Below are positions 26,280 through 34,368 of a DNA stretch of 64,000 nucleotides, one piece after another (position 1 is the stretch's first letter; each line of letters starts with the position of its first letter). The DNA lies in the NCBI GenBank assembly GCA_947446815.1, contig CANFGT010000002.1, positions 62,001 to 126,000 of the forward strand, written 5' to 3'. The translations under genes were made by a program, and so were the position numbers. This stretch comes from Acidimicrobiaceae bacterium. GTDB lineage: Bacteria > Actinomycetota > Acidimicrobiia > Acidimicrobiales > Ilumatobacteraceae. The notes beneath the pieces are model-generated. The model saw only the letters and a program-made list of their open reading frames with translations. It was not told the DNA's origin and ran no database searches.

Positions 26280-27223
26280 TGAGCAACGCTCGCAAAATCA
26301 TCATCATTGGTTCAGGCCCTGCCGGTCTTACCGCTGCCATCTACACCGCCCGCGCTGCCCTCTCGCCGCTCGTTATTGAAGGTGAGCCCAGTAGTACGAC
26401 TGACCAGCCCGGCGGTCAACTCATGCTCACCACCGAGATTGAAAATTTCCCTGGTTTTCCTGAAGGAATCATGGGTCCAGAGCTCATGGGCAATTTCCGT
26501 GCTCAAGCAGAGCGTTTCGGTGCAGACATCATCACTGAAAAGGTCACCAAGGTCGACTTCAACAGCACGCCTTTCAAAGTGTGGGTGCGCGACACCGAAT
26601 ACACAGCGGAATCCGTCATTGTTGCTACCGGTGCGCAGTCGCTCATGCTCGACCTTCCACGTGAGGGTGAACTGATTGGTCACGGTGTTTCTACTTGTGC
26701 GACGTGTGACGGTTTCTTCTTTCGCGGCCACGAAATCGCTGTTGTCGGTGGCGGAGATAGCGCCATTGAAGAAGCAGGCTTCCTCACCAAGTTTGCATCG
26801 AAGGTGTACCTCGTCGTACGTCGTGATTCATTGCGCGCATCGCGCATCATGCAACAACGTGCACTGGATAACCCAAAGATTGAAATCCTCTGGAACTCAC
26901 GTGTCAGCGAATTGCACGGTGAAGGAACTCTCACGGGTGTCACCATCGCTGACACCGTCACAAATGAAACTCGTCCGCTCAATGTGACCGGTTTATTCAT
27001 CGCTATCGGACACAAGCCAAACACAGGCTTGTTCACGAACATTCTTGACATGGAAGAGTCTGGCTACTTGCTTACTCGCGAAGGCTCCACATACACCAAT
27101 GTTCCTGGGGTTTTTGCGGCAGGTGACGTGCAAGATCACATCTATCGCCAAGCAATTACTGCCGCAGGTTCTGGTTGTATGGCCGCAATCGACGCCGAGC
27201 GCTGGTTGGAACACGGGCGCTAA
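26279..27223 (+). CDS. trxB: Thioredoxin reductase
   Basis: FAD enzyme that reduces thioredoxin with NADPH. The 314 residues have the FAD-binding GSGPAGLTAA (about 11-20), the redox-active CATC (about 140-143) and the NADPH-binding GGGDSAIEEA (about 158-167). The closing FAD motif GVFAAGDVQDHIYRQA lies near 275. Full-length. It is encoded with trxA two genes downstream, as in the actinobacterial sigM-trxB-trxA cluster. Confidence 0.98.
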   Translation: MSNARKIIIIGSGPAGLTAAIYTARAALSPLVIEGEPSSTTDQPGGQLMLTTEIENFPGFPEGIMGPELMGNFRAQAERFGADIITEKVTKVDFNSTPFKVWVRDTEYTAESVIVATGAQSLMLDLPREGELIGHGVSTCATCDGFFFRGHEIAVVGGGDSAIEEAGFLTKFASKVYLVVRRDSLRASRIMQQRALDNPKIEILWNSRVSELHGEGTLTGVTIADTVTNETRPLNVTGLFIAIGHKPNTGLFTNILDMEESGYLLTREGSTYTNVPGVFAAGDVQDHIYRQAITAAGSGCMAAIDAERWLEHGR

Positions 27224-27228
27224 AAAAC

Positions 27229-27756
27229 ATGACGGTTCGGTGTGGGCTCATTGCGGTTTCCGACCGAGCGACTGCAGGTGTGTACGAAGACCGTGGCACT
27301 CCTGCCATGCGCGAGTACCTTGCCCGCGTAATCACCACACCGTTTGAAGTTGTTGAACGACTCATCCCTGATGAAGCTTCAGCGATCTCTGCTGCAATTG
27401 TTGAACTCGCCGACGTGGATGGCTGTTGTCTCATTCTCACCACAGGAGGAACAGGTCCTGCACCTCGAGATGTCACCCCCGAAGCCACCGAGGCTGTTCT
27501 TGACCGTGTGATCCCTGGGTTTGGTGAATTAATGCGCCGCATCTCTCACGCCATTATCCCCACAGCAATTCTCAGCCGTCAGATTGCCGGCACACGGGGC
27601 GCTTCGCTCGTCATCAACCTGCCGGGAAACCCCAAAGCCATTGCCGAGTGCCTTGATGCCGTCATGCCCGCGGTTCCCGACTGTATAGATCTGATTAATG
27701 GTCCGCGTATGAACCTCATTGATTCAGTTGGAGCATGGCGACCTCCCACATCCTGA
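27229..27756 (+). CDS. MogA/MoaB-like molybdopterin-binding protein
   Basis: 175 residues from ATG 27229, 5 bp after trxB; a longer frame runs back into trxB and is rejected. The signature TTGGTGPAPRDVTPEAT (about 80-96) of the MoCF-biosynthesis fold is intact, with the downstream LVINLPGNPKAIAECL loop. Enzymes of this type adenylate molybdopterin. No other molybdenum-cofactor gene is in the window, so its place inside the thioredoxin operon is unusual. The biochemical step is inferred from family. Confidence 0.9.
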   Translation: MTVRCGLIAVSDRATAGVYEDRGTPAMREYLARVITTPFEVVERLIPDEASAISAAIVELADVDGCCLILTTGGTGPAPRDVTPEATEAVLDRVIPGFGELMRRISHAIIPTAILSRQIAGTRGASLVINLPGNPKAIAECLDAVMPAVPDCIDLINGPRMNLIDSVGAWRPPTS

Positions 27757-27798
27757 GGGCGGCGGCAGTAAAGTGTGCTTCGACGAAAGGACACCACA

Positions 27799-28134
27799 AT
27801 GGCTGCCGGAATCATCACACTTACGAGTTCAACTTTTGACGAAGCCGTCAATGGCTCGTCTACACCCATCCTCGTCGACTTCTGGGCCGAGTGGTGCGGA
27901 CCTTGCAAGCAGATCGCACCCATCCTCGAGCAGATTGCTGCAGAGAAGACTGGCTCTATCACCATCGCGAAATTGAACATCGACGAATACGGTGACATCG
28001 CAAGTCGCTTCAACGTGATGAGCATTCCTACGTTGTTGTTGTTTGACAAAGGCGAGCTGAAGCACACGATGGTTGGCGCAAAGCCAAAGGGTCGCATGCT
28101 CGAGGAGCTCACACCATTTCTTCCGATTTCTTAA
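27799..28134 (+). CDS. trxA: Thioredoxin
   Basis: 111 residues from ATG 27799, with a GAAAGGA site upstream. The active-site motif WAEWCGPCKQIAP (about 28-40) and the cis-proline in SIPTLLLF (about 73-80) are intact. Reduced by the upstream TrxB. The stop lies within the region where the cwlM-like gene may begin, so the two are probably co-translated. Confidence 0.97.
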   Translation: MAAGIITLTSSTFDEAVNGSSTPILVDFWAEWCGPCKQIAPILEQIAAEKTGSITIAKLNIDEYGDIASRFNVMSIPTLLLFDKGELKHTMVGAKPKGRMLEELTPFLPIS

Positions 28135-28160
28135 TCGGTCCAGGACACCGCGGCCCCGCG

Positions 28161-29099
28161 GTGCATGAACTGCAGCGTCGACTTTCTGCAGCAGGTTTTC
28201 TTGCGCCTGGTTCAGCTGAGGATGCCAATTTTTGCGCGCGTACTCACGCAGCTCTTTTGTCATTCCAAGATTCATATGGTCTACGAGTCACCGGTGAATG
28301 TGATGATCAGTCATGGTCTGCGCTCATCGAAGCGTCGTGGTCACTTGGTGAGCGTCTTTTGTTTCTGCGCTCCCCCAACATTCGCGGCGATGATGTCGCA
28401 GAGCTGCAAACAGCCCTAAATCGCTTGGGTTTTGACTGTGGTCGCGTGGATGGAATCTTTGGTCCAAAAGTCGTCACTGCGATAAGTGATTTTCAAATCA
28501 ACATTGGTGTTGATGGAAATGGCATTTGCACTCCAGAGTTAGTTGATGCATTACAGCGCATGGGATTGCAATCGGGAGATGGTCCCGGTGTTGCAGTCGT
28601 ACGCGAAGCTGCCGAGCTCAGTGATTCCATTTCGCGTGATAGCGCGCGCATCGTCATCGGATTCTTTTCGGGGGCTGCAGGGCTTGCCCATTCATTAACT
28701 CGCCGCGCACGCGAGTCGCATCCACTCACCACAACAGTCGACACAGACGCGTCTTCTCAAGCGCAAGCCGCCAATCGTTTTCTCGCAGATGTGTACGTTG
28801 GTTTTGAAATTGCCGATGATGCAGGTTGCACAATTTATTTTTATGAAGTGCCGACCTTCATCAGTGCGGGTGGACGCAATCTTGCATTGCGAATTGCTGC
28901 CGCTCTGAGAGATCGAGCACCAGAACTTTCAGTTCGAACCCAAGGGCTGCGCCATCCCGTCCTGCGGGAGACACGAATGCCGGCTGTGTTGTGCTCGATG
29001 GCTCCCTCCGAGTTGGTCTCGCTGAAAACAAGCGCCATCTCGGCTGCGGTCAATGACGCAATTGATGCCTGGAAGACAGATCCGAGTATCGAGATCTAG
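28161..29099 (+). CDS. cwlM: CwlM-like regulator with degenerate amidase domain
   Basis: At least 312 residues. Two peptidoglycan-binding repeats (about 1-60 and 70-140) precede an amidase_3-like domain (about 165-310) recognisable by order and by AANRF, IYFYEVPTF and LRETRMPAVL. All zinc-ligand motifs are absent: the DPGHGG-type start reads IVIGFFSGAAG and the SIHxN-type strand reads VYVGFEI. Mycobacterial CwlM, already lacking key histidines, activates MurA rather than cutting peptidoglycan, so a regulatory role is inferred. The GTG start cuts into the first repeat. An upstream ATT at 28116, 8 bases after GAGGAG, would restore GHRGPAVHELQ and overlap trxA. Confidence 0.85.
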   Translation: MHELQRRLSAAGFLAPGSAEDANFCARTHAALLSFQDSYGLRVTGECDDQSWSALIEASWSLGERLLFLRSPNIRGDDVAELQTALNRLGFDCGRVDGIFGPKVVTAISDFQINIGVDGNGICTPELVDALQRMGLQSGDGPGVAVVREAAELSDSISRDSARIVIGFFSGAAGLAHSLTRRARESHPLTTTVDTDASSQAQAANRFLADVYVGFEIADDAGCTIYFYEVPTFISAGGRNLALRIAAALRDRAPELSVRTQGLRHPVLRETRMPAVLCSMAPSELVSLKTSAISAAVNDAIDAWKTDPSIEI

Positions 29100-29108
29100 T
29101 TATCCACA
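29100..29108 (+). promoter_or_regulatory. Perfect DnaA box between cwlM and parB
   Basis: Exact TTATCCACA beginning on the last base of the cwlM stop codon, followed within 25 bp by a two-mismatch box and a single-mismatch box in the opposite orientation. It lies in the 115-bp convergent gap before parB. Confidence 0.5.
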
Positions 29109-29129
29109 GGCAATCCACAGTTGTGGGTA

Positions 29130-29159
29130 AACCTCCAGTTTGAACCCCAACTAGAGGTT
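29130..29159. other. Inverted repeat between convergent cwlM and parB
   Basis: An 11-position stem (AACCTC-x-AGTT against AACT-x-GAGGTT, one mismatch) with an 8-base loop. It lies where a bidirectional terminator would be expected but has no clear T-run, so termination is only possible. Confidence 0.4.
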
Positions 29160-29214
29160 GAAGGTTGTGGAGAAAGTTACGCCGTTGAAATTTAAGCCAC
29201 TTGGGGCCGAAAAA

Positions 29215-30150
29215 TTACTGCTGCTCGGTCATGCGGCGATAAATCCGCTCAAGGTCAATGAGGTCTGCGAACTCAATGGAGACCTTGCCTCGCTTGCCCG
29301 ACATCGAGACTCCCACTTTGGTGTCAAGAAACTCAGCCAAGAGATTTTCTAATTCCAACAGACCTGCTGGTTTCAAAGCTGGCGGCTGTGTTTGGCCACC
29401 GGTTTTACCGGCTGGCTTGTCTTCGCCCTTTATAGGCATTCCGTCGCGCACGGCGTCTTCGGTGGCTCGTACCGACCATCCGTCGCGCACAGCGGCAGCT
29501 GCCAACATTTCCATCTCGCTAGGAGACTTGGCGCCCAACAATGCTCGTGCATGGCTTCCGGAGAGACGTCCGTCTGCCAAATAACCCTGAATTGGCGCTG
29601 GCAAAGTGAGAAGGCGGAGAGCGTTCGTGATTGCCGCACGGCTCTTGCCGACTCGCTTTGCCACTTGCTCGTGAGTCAAAGAGAAGTCATCGGCAAGCTG
29701 CTGATAGGCAGAGGCCTCTTCGAGCGCAGTGAGATCTTGGCGGTGAAGATTTTCCACCAGCGCTTGTTCAACAGATTCCAGTTGATTGATTTCGCGAACA
29801 ACCACAGGCACTTCCGTCAGCTTTGCCCGCTGCGCTGCACGCCAACGACGCTCTCCCGCAATCAGTTGATACTTGCCAGGGGACATTTCGCGAACCAAAA
29901 GCGGTTGCAAAATTCCTATCTGCTTGATGGACTTCGCCAGATCAGAAAGTGAGTCCTCGTCAAAATGAACTCGCGGCTGATTGGGGTTCGGCTCAATGGA
30001 ATCAGTGGGCACATCACGAAGTGCTGACGCCGGTAATTCTTGAATCGCAGCTGTCCCTGTTGTTGCAGTCGTTGCCGGGGCTGCTGTCTCCACACGCTCC
30101 GTGGGGATCAGGGTCGAAAGGCCCTTACCTAGCTTTCGGCGTTCTGCCAT
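29215..30150 (-). CDS. parB: Chromosome partitioning protein ParB
   Basis: CTP-dependent clamp that loads at parS and spreads to organise the origin. The 311 residues show the N-terminal ParA-interaction start (RKLGKGLSTLIP), the CTP-binding box with GERRWRAAQ (about 99-107), and the helix-turn-helix (LTHEQVAKRVGKSRAAITN). The C-terminal dimerisation segment is present. It overlaps parA by 26 bp. Three perfect parS sites lie just upstream of parA. Confidence 0.97.
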   Translation of the reverse strand: MAERRKLGKGLSTLIPTERVETAAPATTATTGTAAIQELPASALRDVPTDSIEPNPNQPRVHFDEDSLSDLAKSIKQIGILQPLLVREMSPGKYQLIAGERRWRAAQRAKLTEVPVVVREINQLESVEQALVENLHRQDLTALEEASAYQQLADDFSLTHEQVAKRVGKSRAAITNALRLLTLPAPIQGYLADGRLSGSHARALLGAKSPSEMEMLAAAAVRDGWSVRATEDAVRDGMPIKGEDKPAGKTGGQTQPPALKPAGLLELENLLAEFLDTKVGVSMSGKRGKVSIEFADLIDLERIYRRMTEQQ

Positions 30151-30919
30151 GGCTCAACTCCTTTGCTACGGACCGATAGGCCTTTGCCCCCTTGGAGGTT
30201 GACGCGTGCTTTAGCACGGACATTTCCATAGAGGGCGCCTCCGCCAACTTCACGTTGTACGGAATGACGTTCTTAAACACCTTGTCGCCGAAAGCTTCAC
30301 GTAATTCATTCTCCACGTCTTGGGACAAATTCTCGGCGGCCTTCGCCATCGTCAATAGATAGTGAGCGATTTCAAGGTTTGGGTTCAATGCTTGACGCAC
30401 TTGCTTGACAACATCGCTGAGGTCTCGAAGTCCCTCAAGCGCAAAGTATTGGCACTGGACAGGCGCAAAAATTGCATCTGCCGCCATAAATGCGTTCACG
30501 GTCAGGCGTCCAAGTGTTGGTGGGCAATCCAGCAAGATGTAGTCCCAGTCCTCGCGACATGCATCAATGGCGTCCTTCAGGCGCGGCTGGGGGAACATTT
30601 CTGCTACCAGCTGGGCTTCGACTTCGGCCAGCTGCTGGCCTTTGGGGGCCGGAGCGACAAAAAGGTTCTTCTCTGCGGTTGGCTCCACGATGGCTTCAAG
30701 CGTCTCTTCACGACGAAGCACCTCAGCAATTGTGGGGGCGTCTTCAGGAATATTGACGCCTAGACCAGAAGAAGCGTTGCCCTGCGGGTCAAGGTCGATG
30801 ATCAGGGTTCGAAAGCCCAGTTCAGCCAAAGCTGCGCCCAGGTTGATTGCTGTCGTTGTTTTGCCAACGCCACCCTTTTGCAAAGAAATAGCGAGGACAG
30901 TTGTGTCGGAACCGCTCAT
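30125..30919 (-). CDS. parA: Chromosome partitioning ATPase ParA (Soj)
   Basis: 264 residues from ATG 30919, with AGGAG 9-10 bases upstream; a TTG at 30940 would overlap that site and is rejected. The deviant Walker A KGGVGKTTTA (about 12-21) and the Walker B DYILLDCPPTLG are intact. It drives origin movement together with ParB. The operon parA-parB is transcribed away from the parS cluster. Confidence 0.97.
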   Translation of the reverse strand: MSGSDTTVLAISLQKGGVGKTTTAINLGAALAELGFRTLIIDLDPQGNASSGLGVNIPEDAPTIAEVLRREETLEAIVEPTAEKNLFVAPAPKGQQLAEVEAQLVAEMFPQPRLKDAIDACREDWDYILLDCPPTLGRLTVNAFMAADAIFAPVQCQYFALEGLRDLSDVVKQVRQALNPNLEIAHYLLTMAKAAENLSQDVENELREAFGDKVFKNVIPYNVKLAEAPSMEMSVLKHASTSKGAKAYRSVAKELSHGRTPKAR

Positions 30920-31006
30920 GAAATGCTCACTCCTGCTCAATTGCGTGGTGGGTGGACGTAAGCAAGTGTAGAGCCAGCCTGTGGAAAACTGGTGGATGCG
31001 GGGAAG

Positions 31007-31022
31007 TGTTTCACGTGAAACA
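31007..31022. other. parS site 1
   Basis: Exact 16-bp palindrome TGTTTCACGTGAAACA, the universal ParB-binding sequence. First of three in the rsmG-parA gap. Confidence 0.97.
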
Positions 31023-31059
31023 TCTACCTGCCCCTTAGGTTCTCTTCCCGTCCCCTCAA

Positions 31060-31075
31060 TGTTTCACGTGAAACA
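31060..31075. other. parS site 2
   Basis: Second exact TGTTTCACGTGAAACA, 53 bp from the first (start to start). Confidence 0.97.
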
Positions 31076-31099
31076 TCTGGAGCTTTGGGAAACGGCGAA

Positions 31100-31115
31100 T
31101 GTTTCACGTGAAACA
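31100..31115. other. parS site 3
   Basis: Third exact TGTTTCACGTGAAACA, 40 bp from the second (start to start) and 18 bp from the rsmG stop. Confidence 0.97.
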
Positions 31116-31132
31116 TTCCAAACCCCTATAAA

Positions 31133-31726
31133 TCAAGGCTTCGCAATGAGGCGAACCACTCCAGGCAGGTATTCGGGCTCCCCGAAATGGGTCTTTTCCA
31201 GAAGCTCAGCGGTCCACCGCGAAGGCTTCGGAGAGGGTGGTTCCGAGACGATTAATGACCCTCCGTTTTTTAGGAGGGGTCGAGCGAAGGGTGCAGTGAC
31301 CTCAGGGCTGCCGAACCCACGACACACCACGGCGTCATATTGTCCGGCGTGCTCCAAGTCCTTGCCGAGATCATCGACATCCATGGTGAGAACCGAGATA
31401 CGGTCCGTCCACCCAAGACCCGAGACTCCCATCTGCAGCGCGTCCATCCTGGTGGCCCGCCGGTCGGCCAATACCAGTCGTAAGTCGGGGCGGGCTTCGG
31501 CAATGATCAGGCCCGGGACGCCAGCACCAGTGCCGATATCAATCACTGCTCCGGTGATTCCTTCCAGGGCGGAAACGAAAGCCCGAGCGTGTTCGATGAC
31601 CTCGGGAATTGGGCGATTACCAAGTGTGCCAACACGCTGAGCTGCGGCAAGGACGTCGGCAATGGTGCGCTGGTTGGTCACATCACGAATGTAATAGGCG
31701 GGGCTCTGGCCAAGTGGGCAAAGCAA
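31133..31726 (-). CDS. rsmG: 16S rRNA (guanine-N7) methyltransferase RsmG
   Basis: Methylates G527 of 16S rRNA (E. coli numbering). The 197-residue frame has the SAM motif IDIGTGAGVPGLIIA (about 62-76) and the VVCRGFGSPEV segment. The outermost start is TTG 31726, but it abuts the terminator stem after jag and has no ribosome binding site. GTG 31681, giving 182 residues and beginning TNQRTIADVL, is the likelier start. Order jag-rsmG-parA-parB is standard. Confidence 0.93.
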   Translation of the reverse strand: MLCPLGQSPAYYIRDVTNQRTIADVLAAAQRVGTLGNRPIPEVIEHARAFVSALEGITGAVIDIGTGAGVPGLIIAEARPDLRLVLADRRATRMDALQMGVSGLGWTDRISVLTMDVDDLGKDLEHAGQYDAVVCRGFGSPEVTAPFARPLLKNGGSLIVSEPPSPKPSRWTAELLEKTHFGEPEYLPGVVRLIAKP

Positions 31727-31751
31727 AAGGCCCGCCTTGCGGCGGGCCTTT
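31726..31751 (-). terminator. Intrinsic terminator after jag
   Basis: An 11-bp stem AAAGGCCCGCC/GGCGGGCCTTT with a 4-base loop, followed on the minus strand by TTTTG. It ends the yidC-jag transcript; rsmG then needs read-through or its own promoter. Confidence 0.85.
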
Positions 31752-31778
31752 CAACAAGAAGTTGTTGCTGAGTACTGC

Positions 31779-32567
31779 TTATGCAGGCTCCACCACAACG
31801 CGGCGGCGAGGATCTTCGCCTTCCGAGCGAGTGTTCACGCCTTCAAACTCCACGAGTGTGTCGTGCACAATCTTGCGGTCTGCAGAAGACATCGGCTCGA
31901 GCATGCGAGCTGAACCTGTCTCTTTAACCTCGTCTGCCACCTTGGTAGCAAAGCGGCTGAGTGCTTCGCGGCGACGCTCGCGGTAGCCCGCAATGTCAAT
32001 ACGCAAACGGGAATCCTGGTCACCGAGGCGGCGTTGGCTGGCCACGCGAGTGAGGTCTTGAATTGCCAGAAGCGTTGCGCCGCCAGGTCCGACCATGAGG
32101 CCAAGCTCGGTGCCTTCAACACGTACTTCGATCTCACCGTCTTCACGATTCACAATCACGTCGCCGGTTGTACCGAATGCCTTGACCAAGCCGGACAAGA
32201 ATTCGGTCGCTGCCTGACCAACAACTGCTGGGTCAACTTCAACCTTCTCGCGGGGCTCACGTGGTTCACGTGGCTCACGGGCAGGGCGGTCGCTGTTGCG
32301 AGTGTTGTTGCGTGGACGCTGTTCGCGGCGCTCACCACCATTTTCTGCGCCCTTTTCCCGGCGTGGACGGCGCTCCGTCTTGCCGCGTGGGGTGCTTGGT
32401 TTGACGCGCGCACGAACGCGAGCCTCGCCACGAGTGCGACCAAAGAGCCCTTGCTTGGGCTCATCCACTACTTCAAACTCGGCATCGTCTTCTGCGACGC
32501 CCAACTGATCAAGTGCTGCTTCTTTCGCTTCTTCGAGCGAGTTACCTGTTGTCTCTACCCATTCCAT
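31779..32567 (-). CDS. jag: RNA-binding protein Jag/KhpB
   Basis: 262 residues: Jag N-terminal domain (about 1-50, with KQGLFGRTRGEARV), a long low-complexity linker rich in Arg, Pro and Glu (about 57-110), a KH-like domain with VGPGGATLLAIQ, and a C-terminal R3H domain (about 195-262). KhpB-type proteins bind RNA and influence cell elongation and division. The linker includes a triple PRE repeat and is longer than in Firmicutes. It lies directly downstream of yidC. Confidence 0.93.
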   Translation of the reverse strand: MEWVETTGNSLEEAKEAALDQLGVAEDDAEFEVVDEPKQGLFGRTRGEARVRARVKPSTPRGKTERRPRREKGAENGGERREQRPRNNTRNSDRPAREPREPREPREKVEVDPAVVGQAATEFLSGLVKAFGTTGDVIVNREDGEIEVRVEGTELGLMVGPGGATLLAIQDLTRVASQRRLGDQDSRLRIDIAGYRERRREALSRFATKVADEVKETGSARMLEPMSSADRKIVHDTLVEFEGVNTRSEGEDPRRRVVVEPA

Positions 32568-32618
32568 GGGATCCTCTTTTCGGTTTGCTTTTCGGGCTAA
32601 CGCGCGGACGGGCCGCGA

Positions 32619-33551
32619 TTACTTGTTTCGCTTGCTGGGGGGGACAGGGCGTGCTGGTCGGCCACTAGGGGCTGGACGGTTCTTGCCTGGTGTCACCCTC
32701 TTGCTCTGAATTGGAGCAGGTGCTTGCGATTGTTCATCCTTCTGCTTGCTGGGCTTAGCACTGTCGTCCTTGCCCAGGTCGCGGGCTTTGGCGCTGGCTG
32801 CTTGAGCCTGCTTGCCAAGACCATCTTCGCCGTAGAAACGACGTGTGATGTACCCCTGCTGAATGATGCGGAAGATTGCCTGGGTCATGTAATAAATGAC
32901 GAGTGCTGTGGGCAAAAAGACCTGGAAAAGCGCAAAGGCGACGGGCAGGTACTGCATGACCTTGGCCTGGCCAGCGGACATGGTGGGGCTAGCGGTGCGG
33001 CTGGCAACCATGCGCTGCTGCACAAGGAAGAGCGCGCCCAAAAGAACAATCAGAAGTGCATAGGGGAGTCCATGAACGAAGTTCTCCTGCATTGCCTGCT
33101 TGGGGCTGAGGTGAAGGTCGAGCCCGAACGACAACATCTTCTTTGCGCCGTTCAGGGCCTTGAAAAGGTCTGAGTCGTGAGAGATGTATTTCGGTGCGAA
33201 TCCTGCTCCGACGGTCTTTTGGAACGTGAGGCCATGAAGAACACGGAACATGATGATGAACACCGGCATCTGGGCCATCAGCGGCAAACAGGACGCGAGA
33301 GGATTCACCTTGTGCTCGGAGTACAGCTTCATCATTTCCTGATTCAGCATTTGGCGGTCGCCCTTGTACTGATTCTGGAGCTTTTTCATCTCTGGCTGCA
33401 GGCGTTGCATTTCCAGCATGCCCTTGGTGCTCTTCAGGGTGAGGGGGGCAATGATGACCATGATGGCGAAAGCCACCAAGGCAATGGATGTTCCGTAGCT
33501 ATGTGTCCACCCGTAGAAGGTGTCAATCAGCCAGGCAAATGGTTGAAACAT
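32619..33551 (-). CDS. yidC: Membrane protein insertase YidC
   Basis: 310 residues. Inserts membrane proteins alone or with SecYEG. The YidC/Oxa1 core (about 20-235) includes the segment PLTLKSTKGMLEMQRLQPEMKKLQNQYKGD, cited by its ends, and about five hydrophobic helices. The C-terminal tail (about 240-310) is long and highly basic, which may contact the ribosome. No large periplasmic domain, as is normal outside Proteobacteria. Confidence 0.96.
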   Translation of the reverse strand: MFQPFAWLIDTFYGWTHSYGTSIALVAFAIMVIIAPLTLKSTKGMLEMQRLQPEMKKLQNQYKGDRQMLNQEMMKLYSEHKVNPLASCLPLMAQMPVFIIMFRVLHGLTFQKTVGAGFAPKYISHDSDLFKALNGAKKMLSFGLDLHLSPKQAMQENFVHGLPYALLIVLLGALFLVQQRMVASRTASPTMSAGQAKVMQYLPVAFALFQVFLPTALVIYYMTQAIFRIIQQGYITRRFYGEDGLGKQAQAASAKARDLGKDDSAKPSKQKDEQSQAPAPIQSKRVTPGKNRPAPSGRPARPVPPSKRNK

Positions 33552-33563
33552 GTTGGGCCTTTC

Positions 33564-33827
33564 TTAGGCACGCCCGCGGGGCGCTGGTACTGGATCGAAT
33601 CCTGACGGACCGAAAGGACGGCACCGAAGGAGTCGGCGAGTGGTGAGCCAAAGTCCGCGGCCGGAACCGTGAGTTTCAATGGCTTCCACTGCGTAGTGGG
33701 AACAGGATGGATAAAAACGACAAGGAGAGAGATGTCCGCTGCGAGCCACTTGGTAGAACCGGATTGCGCGCAACATCACAGATTGTGTCTTCGTGAAAGT
33801 TTTGGTGAAGGAATTGACTGCTGTCAT
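33564..33827 (-). CDS. yidD: Membrane protein insertion efficiency factor YidD
   Basis: 87 residues from ATG 33827, chosen because it overlaps the rnpA stop (ATGA); an in-frame start at 33848 is possible. Family signature FYQVARSGHLSPCRFYPSCSHYAVEAIETHG is complete, cited by its ends, and the C-terminal CRPFGPSGFDPVP is typical. It lies 12 bp before yidC. Confidence 0.95.
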   Translation of the reverse strand: MTAVNSFTKTFTKTQSVMLRAIRFYQVARSGHLSPCRFYPSCSHYAVEAIETHGSGRGLWLTTRRLLRCRPFGPSGFDPVPAPRGRA

Positions 33828-34159
33828 TTTCCTGCCCTTTCTGCGCACTTGGTTAACAAGCGATCGAGCTGGCGACCCAGATCGGCGAAGTCGGCCCCAT
33901 GAACTCGAGGAGATGCCCCAAAGACATATACCCCGGGCTGCAACCTAGATTCCCTGGCTTTCACAAGCTCACGAAGTTGGCGCCTGACTCGGTTGCGGCG
34001 AACGGCAGAACCGAACGCACGTCCCAAGACATAGCCGACTTTCGGTTGAGAAAGTTCGGGGTCGAGGACCACGGTGCACGACAACAACCCAGAACGGACA
34101 TGTACCCCGTCCTGGCGAACCCGGACGAAATCAGACCTGCTCTGGATGCGGCCGATCAA
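33824..34159 (-). CDS. rnpA: Ribonuclease P protein component
   Basis: 111 residues. Assists the RNase P RNA in 5' tRNA maturation. The RNR signature [17 protein letters not shown] (about 50-66) is intact. The start is TTG 34159, overlapping the rpmH stop as TTGA, which implies translational coupling. Its stop overlaps yidD (ATGA). Confidence 0.95.
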   Translation of the reverse strand: MIGRIQSRSDFVRVRQDGVHVRSGLLSCTVVLDPELSQPKVGYVLGRAFGSAVRRNRVRRQLRELVKARESRLQPGVYVFGASPRVHGADFADLGRQLDRLLTKCAERAGK

Positions 34160-34290
34160 TGGCTCAGGCGGATACGGCCCTTGGCCCGACGCGACTTCAG
34201 CACCGCGCGTCCTGCGCGGGTGCTCATGCGTGCGCGAAAGCCGTGCTTACGGGCCTTGCGTCGGTTGTTGGGCTGAAAGGTGCGCTTCAT
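34156..34290 (-). CDS. rpmH: 50S ribosomal protein L34
   Basis: 44-residue basic protein, starting [19 protein letters not shown] and ending RIRLSH. ATG 34290 follows an AGGAGG site. Below the usual ORF length cutoff but unmistakable. It heads rpmH-rnpA-yidD-yidC-jag and is divergent from dnaA. Confidence 0.98.
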   Translation of the reverse strand: MKRTFQPNNRRKARKHGFRARMSTRAGRAVLKSRRAKGRIRLSH

Positions 34291-34368
34291 GGCGCCTCCT
34301 ATGGGACAAGCTCCAGATGGAGCACGCGGTCAAAATGACTTTCCTGTGCCAGCGGCACGAGACGAAAG

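Noticed and set aside
31000-31120. Three regularly spaced identical repeats, possible short CRISPR
   Set aside because: The repeats are the 16-bp parS palindrome, spacers are of unequal length, and no cas genes are present.
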